Source: Canna indica
Lineage: Eukaryota > Streptophyta > Magnoliopsida > Zingiberales > Cannaceae
Length of the DNA: 64,000 nt
Direction: 5' to 3'
Assembly: GCA_034359265.1 (NCBI GenBank)
Contig: CP136892.1
Span: forward strand, 81,460,001 to 81,524,000
The position numbers were made by a program, and so were the translations under genes. The notes under the pieces were generated by a model. It searched no databases. It saw nothing but the letters and a program-made list of their open reading frames with translations, and had not been told where the DNA came from. Shown piece by piece: positions 61,001-64,000 of the stretch; position 1 is the first letter of the stretch, and each line of letters opens with the position of its first letter.

Positions 61001-64000
61001 TTTGCCTTTTCTTTATGTTCACTACTTTTTATCATTTGTTGCCTAATTTTTGTATCTTCTGAAATAATTTGTTATTGTAATGATGCATTTACTTTATAAT
61101 AGTATTTTGTGATTAGGTTCTTGGAACTACTTGATGTGTGTCATAATTGACATATAAGACATTCAAATAGCATTATATGTGTAAAATGTAGGCTCTATTT
61201 GAAATTTTTGGACACATTATTATTTGTCAGTATCATTCAAATTATGTGCAGTACTGATGCCAGTTTGACTCCATTCATATTCATTTACTTAGTAAACAGT
61301 CATTTTGTGTACAGGTTGTGTTGATCCAATTGATCCAAGCTCGTCTGTTCATCTTACAGACTATCACGCTTAAATGACTAGAGATCTGGTCCTTATAACA
61401 ACCTTTCATTTACTTATATGACTATCATGCTTAAATTGATTAGAGTAGCAATCTTTAATATGTGCTCCTTTTTTTTGACAAAACACATGTGCTTGATTTG
61501 ATCTAAACTTAATCACAAAATCTTTCATTTTTTGTTACTAATACAACATTTTATTAGATTACTAATACAAGTCAATTGAAGCATCATGCCAAAATGGCAT
61601 GAACATACATTCAAAGTCATGAATCATGCTGCATATTGAAATTTAGATGTTGGAACTTTATTTCTTATTTTTAATTTACATCTCTTTCTATATGCTGTAT
61701 AGAGTTGTACGGATAGCACCTTTCTCTAACAGACTGGCTCATTCAGTTCCATCCAGCATCCAACTGCTAAGATGTTTAGCAAACTATGAAGCATTGCACT
61801 TTTCTCAACCAATAAGAGCTCTTGCAGAAACAATGGTTAATAGAATGGTAAAAAAAAGTTCACTAAATGGTGGGAAGTATGTCTCAGTGCATCTTCGGTT
61901 TGAAGAGGTCTTGCTTGATAGTCTTCAACTCTTCGTGCAAAGAGTTTGAGTTTTTTTTTCACATTATTTTCAATTTTTTCTAAAATACGGTTTTTCTATT
62001 CCAGGATATGGTAGCCTTTTCATGCTGTACTTATGATGGTGGTGTGCAAGAGAAAATCGAAATGGATAAAGCTCGTGAAAGGGGTTGGAGAGGGAAGTTC
62101 AGTAAACCTGGTCGAGTAATAAGACCAGAGGCTAACAGAAGGGAAGGAAAATGCCCTTTAACGCCATTAGAGGTTCTATAACAACCCAATCTTTGCAAGA
62201 TCATAGAAGTTATAAACATTTCACATGGACATGTTTCTTAAATTTTGGTTAATTGTCTGGTCAGTTAAGCTTTATTCTAAGTACCTAAAAATATGACATC
62301 TGGTGTTTGTTATAGTTGCTGCCAATTTCTACTAGTTAGGACTATGTAATTTGTTATCCTTGCCTGCAAAGTTTGAGTTTAAATTTTGTATTGCATCTCT
62401 TACCAAAAAAAATTTAGGTTATGAAGGGTTGAATTTCCTGTAAAAACAAGTTAGTAAGAATAAATAATACATTTTTAATTTGAAATATCTATATCCAAAG
62501 TGAATACCCAATTTGATTAAATTTGAATACATACCTAAGATGAATACAATAAATAATTTGATTAAAATTTGAATACATATCTAATAATGAAGCAAAAAAG
62601 AACTATTTTTATGGTGCATCATTTTGTTATCTATTCAACCTTCAAATATATATAGATGTTTTAAGTTGTCTTGATGGTGCATCATTTTGATTGCTAAAGA
62701 GGTTAATGTTTAAGCCATCTTGGATTTAGGATTACTCACCATTCTGTTATCTATTCAACCTTCAAATATATATAGATGCCCATGCATGAATTTACTTTAG
62801 AAAAATTTTGGTATATTAGTGAAGGAACAAAATTCATTTGCAGGTGGGCATGATGCTTCGAGGCATGGGATTTGGCAATACCACATCAGTGTACATTGCT
62901 TCTGGTAAAATACACAATGCAAAAAAATACATGGCTCCACTTCATCAGCTATTTCCTCTTTTAGAGACCAAGGACACTCTAGCCTCAGCAGAAGAACTCG
63001 CGCCTTTCAAGGTACTTTTCCTTTTTAGACACTTTGTAGTTTGTACTATTGCCTCATCTGAAAGATCTCAAGTAGAAAGAAACTTATCTAGGTTTTGTTT
63101 CATTATCTTTATTTTTGTCAAGCTATCTTTTTCAATAGAAGTGCAGTTTCCATTTAACATAAAGTTGTGCGTTATGATTTTCCTCTAGTGCTTCTTTAGC
63201 TGTATTACTCTTCATTCAAGAAAAAACCTCTAGTTCCATCAACTGCCTAAACTAGAATTTGTATGGCCATGTATATATATTTGGAAATGGTAAGGGGTGA
63301 ATCTGCGATTCAATCCCAAGACTCTTGTCAGCTAAGCTAGCTGAGACTTTCTGTATGATTGCATACTGAATCTGTCTTATTGTTTTGATTGTTAATTGAT
63401 GGCTCACTTTTCTCAAAACTTATGTTTTTGATATTTCTTTCTTTTCCTACACTGTCAGGAATACTCGTCGAGGATGGCAGCATTGGATTATACTGTCTGT
63501 GCCGGGAGTGAAGTATTTGTCACAACTCAAGGGGGGAACTTTCCCCACTTTCTGATAGGACATAGGCGATATTTTAATGAAGGTCACTCAAAGACGATAA
63601 AACCTGACAAGAGAAAGCTGGTCTTATTATTTGGCAATCCCAAAATCAGGTAAACTTTATTGTTTGTTTGTTTCTCTCCTTTATCCATGATACTGCGAAA
63701 GTTGTGCAAACAAAGCCATGATTGGAGAAAAGGAAGAGACTATAAAAAGAAACTTTATTGTTTTAATAATGATTTTTAACTTCTTAAGCAAAACATCATG
63801 ATATATTAAAAAATATAGTAATGTATAGTCAAAGCTTTGGTAAAACGGATTCTGCTGAATTTTAGTAGGCATTGGTTGTGAGTATATGTGGATCAAGCTT
63901 AAAAGTTTCTGTAGTCAATATGCTGATGAAGATATATCCATTTCACTTGTCAAATATTCATAGTATGCATTTGGCTTGTGAGGATCATAATAAGGTATTA
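55094..64000 (+). CDS. O-fucosyltransferase family protein, 5' part (incomplete)
   Basis: Nine exons visible: 55094-55423, 58999-59071, 59239-59306, 59928-60016, 60800-60997, 61703-61907, 62005-62172, 62844-63011, 63459-63649. All are GT-AG and in phase; further exons lie beyond the window. Exon 1 encodes a basic N-terminus and one membrane segment ([17 protein letters not shown]), consistent with a type II Golgi glycosyltransferase. The plant O-fucosyltransferase (DUF246) domain follows: [94 protein letters not shown] and [20 protein letters not shown]. Members transfer fucose to cell-wall or protein acceptors; the acceptor here is unknown. Exon 1 is very GC-rich, the rest AT-rich. Confidence 0.92.
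56921..57298 (-). repeat. LTR (3' LTR of the minus-strand element)
   Basis: A 378-bp direct repeat of 58448-58819. The A/G-rich GAAGAAGAAGAG block near its + strand start and TTCACCTTATATACC (near 57098) are shared by both LTRs. Confidence 0.92.
57500..58424 (-). pseudogene. Ty3-like gag with one frameshift
   Basis: Starts at the ATG at 58424 just after the primer-binding site (MANTFFKRF...) and reads to 58275, where a stop ends that frame. The continuing gag sequence is in another frame and runs to the stop at 57500. It contains [20 protein letters not shown], a typical Ty3/gypsy gag core, then [11 protein letters not shown]. No zinc knuckle or polymerase follows. It cannot make a full product without frameshifting. 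Confidence 0.75.
58448..58819 (-). repeat. LTR (5' LTR of the minus-strand element)
   Basis: A 372-bp direct repeat of 56921-57298, next to the primer-binding site. A TATA-like sequence (TATATA near 58636) could be the element's promoter. Confidence 0.92.
59307..59927 (+). other. Intron 3 of the O-fucosyltransferase gene
   Basis: GT-AG intron between QQRLS and ICDAVAV codons. Contains an exon-like 43-base stretch at 59715-59757 that is not used in the predicted protein. Confidence 0.6.
60575..60740 (+). mobile_element. tRNA-derived SINE with target duplication
   Basis: About 166 bp. An A-box-like TGGCTTGGCATAACGG near 60592 and a B-box-like GAGTTCGAGCC near 60630 form a tRNA-type head. The tail reads GCTGCGTACATCAGTCC... 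GTGCACTGGATCACCCTTTC, resembling the Au SINE family of plants. TTTACTTGAGTGTGA (60560-60574) and TTTACTTGAATGTGA (60741-60755) flank it with one mismatch. It lies in intron 4 of the O-fucosyltransferase gene. Confidence 0.85.
60998..61702 (+). other. Intron 5 of the O-fucosyltransferase gene
   Basis: GT-AG intron, AT-rich; no element or RNA gene recognised. Confidence 0.6.
62173..62843 (+). other. Intron 7 of the O-fucosyltransferase gene
   Basis: GT-AG intron. The phrase ATTCTGTTATCTATTCAACC or close variants followed by TTCAAATATATATAGATG occurs twice (near 62621 and 62742), a local direct duplication of about 120 bp spacing. Otherwise nothing recognised. Confidence 0.6.

Noticed and set aside
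1..64000. CRISPR arrays, operons, rRNA genes or prokaryotic features
   Set aside because: No regularly spaced identical repeats with unique spacers, and gene structure is clearly that of a plant nucleus; no tRNA or rRNA gene was recognised.

Overview
This is a plant nuclear DNA window. It holds spliced genes with GT-AG (and a few GC-AG) introns, a CDPK, a STOP1-type zinc-finger protein, a GH100 invertase, a WDR20-like protein and an O-fucosyltransferase. Dense transposons of several plant types separate them. The first exons of the CDPK, invertase and O-fucosyltransferase genes are clearly GC-richer than their later exons, a 5'-to-3' GC gradient typical of commelinid monocots. I therefore lean to a monocot, with moderate confidence and no species call.

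Layout. At 0-2 kb a decayed Ty1/copia fragment is followed by a piece of a hAT-like MITE. At 2.2-2.7 kb lies a small three-exon gene for a stand-alone I9 (subtilisin propeptide-like) inhibitor (+). At 4.6-8.3 kb is a seven-exon calcium-dependent protein kinase of the CPK4/11/12 type (-). At 9-12 kb is a diverged tandem duplication carrying a MULE-type MITE in both copies and a hAT-type MITE in only one. At 12-17 kb are AT-rich intergenic DNA, another small element, a foldback and a LINE remnant. At 18.3-19.7 kb is the intronless coding region of a STOP1/ART1-like factor (+), followed by a truncated LINE and a foldback MITE. At 23.1-34.9 kb is a four-exon cytosolic alkaline/neutral invertase (-). 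Its second intron is 8.5 kb long and contains a partial endogenous pararetrovirus (Caulimoviridae, badnavirus/florendovirus-like) in the same orientation as the gene, itself split by a 5'-truncated LINE. At 38.2-46.8 kb is an eleven-exon WDR20/creC-like WD40 gene (-).

At 48-54.6 kb is an island of long-TIR Mutator-type elements. It contains a Pack-MULE with pieces of a 2-oxoglutarate/Fe(II) dioxygenase gene and a five-unit CCCGATCGGG array, a 1.66 kb near-perfect palindrome, and a GC-rich 565 bp MITE. From 55.1 kb to the window end runs an O-fucosyltransferase-like gene (+), cut off by the window. Its first intron holds a young non-autonomous LTR retrotransposon and its fourth intron a SINE with target-site duplications.

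The genes do not form a pathway; they are ordinary single loci. The most unusual feature is the pararetrovirus. Its protease and reverse transcriptase lie in two long, open, overlapping reading frames instead of one polyprotein, and its putative promoter points toward the last two invertase exons. Splice sites were assigned by hand from reading frame, consensus and family alignment; allow an error of a base or two.
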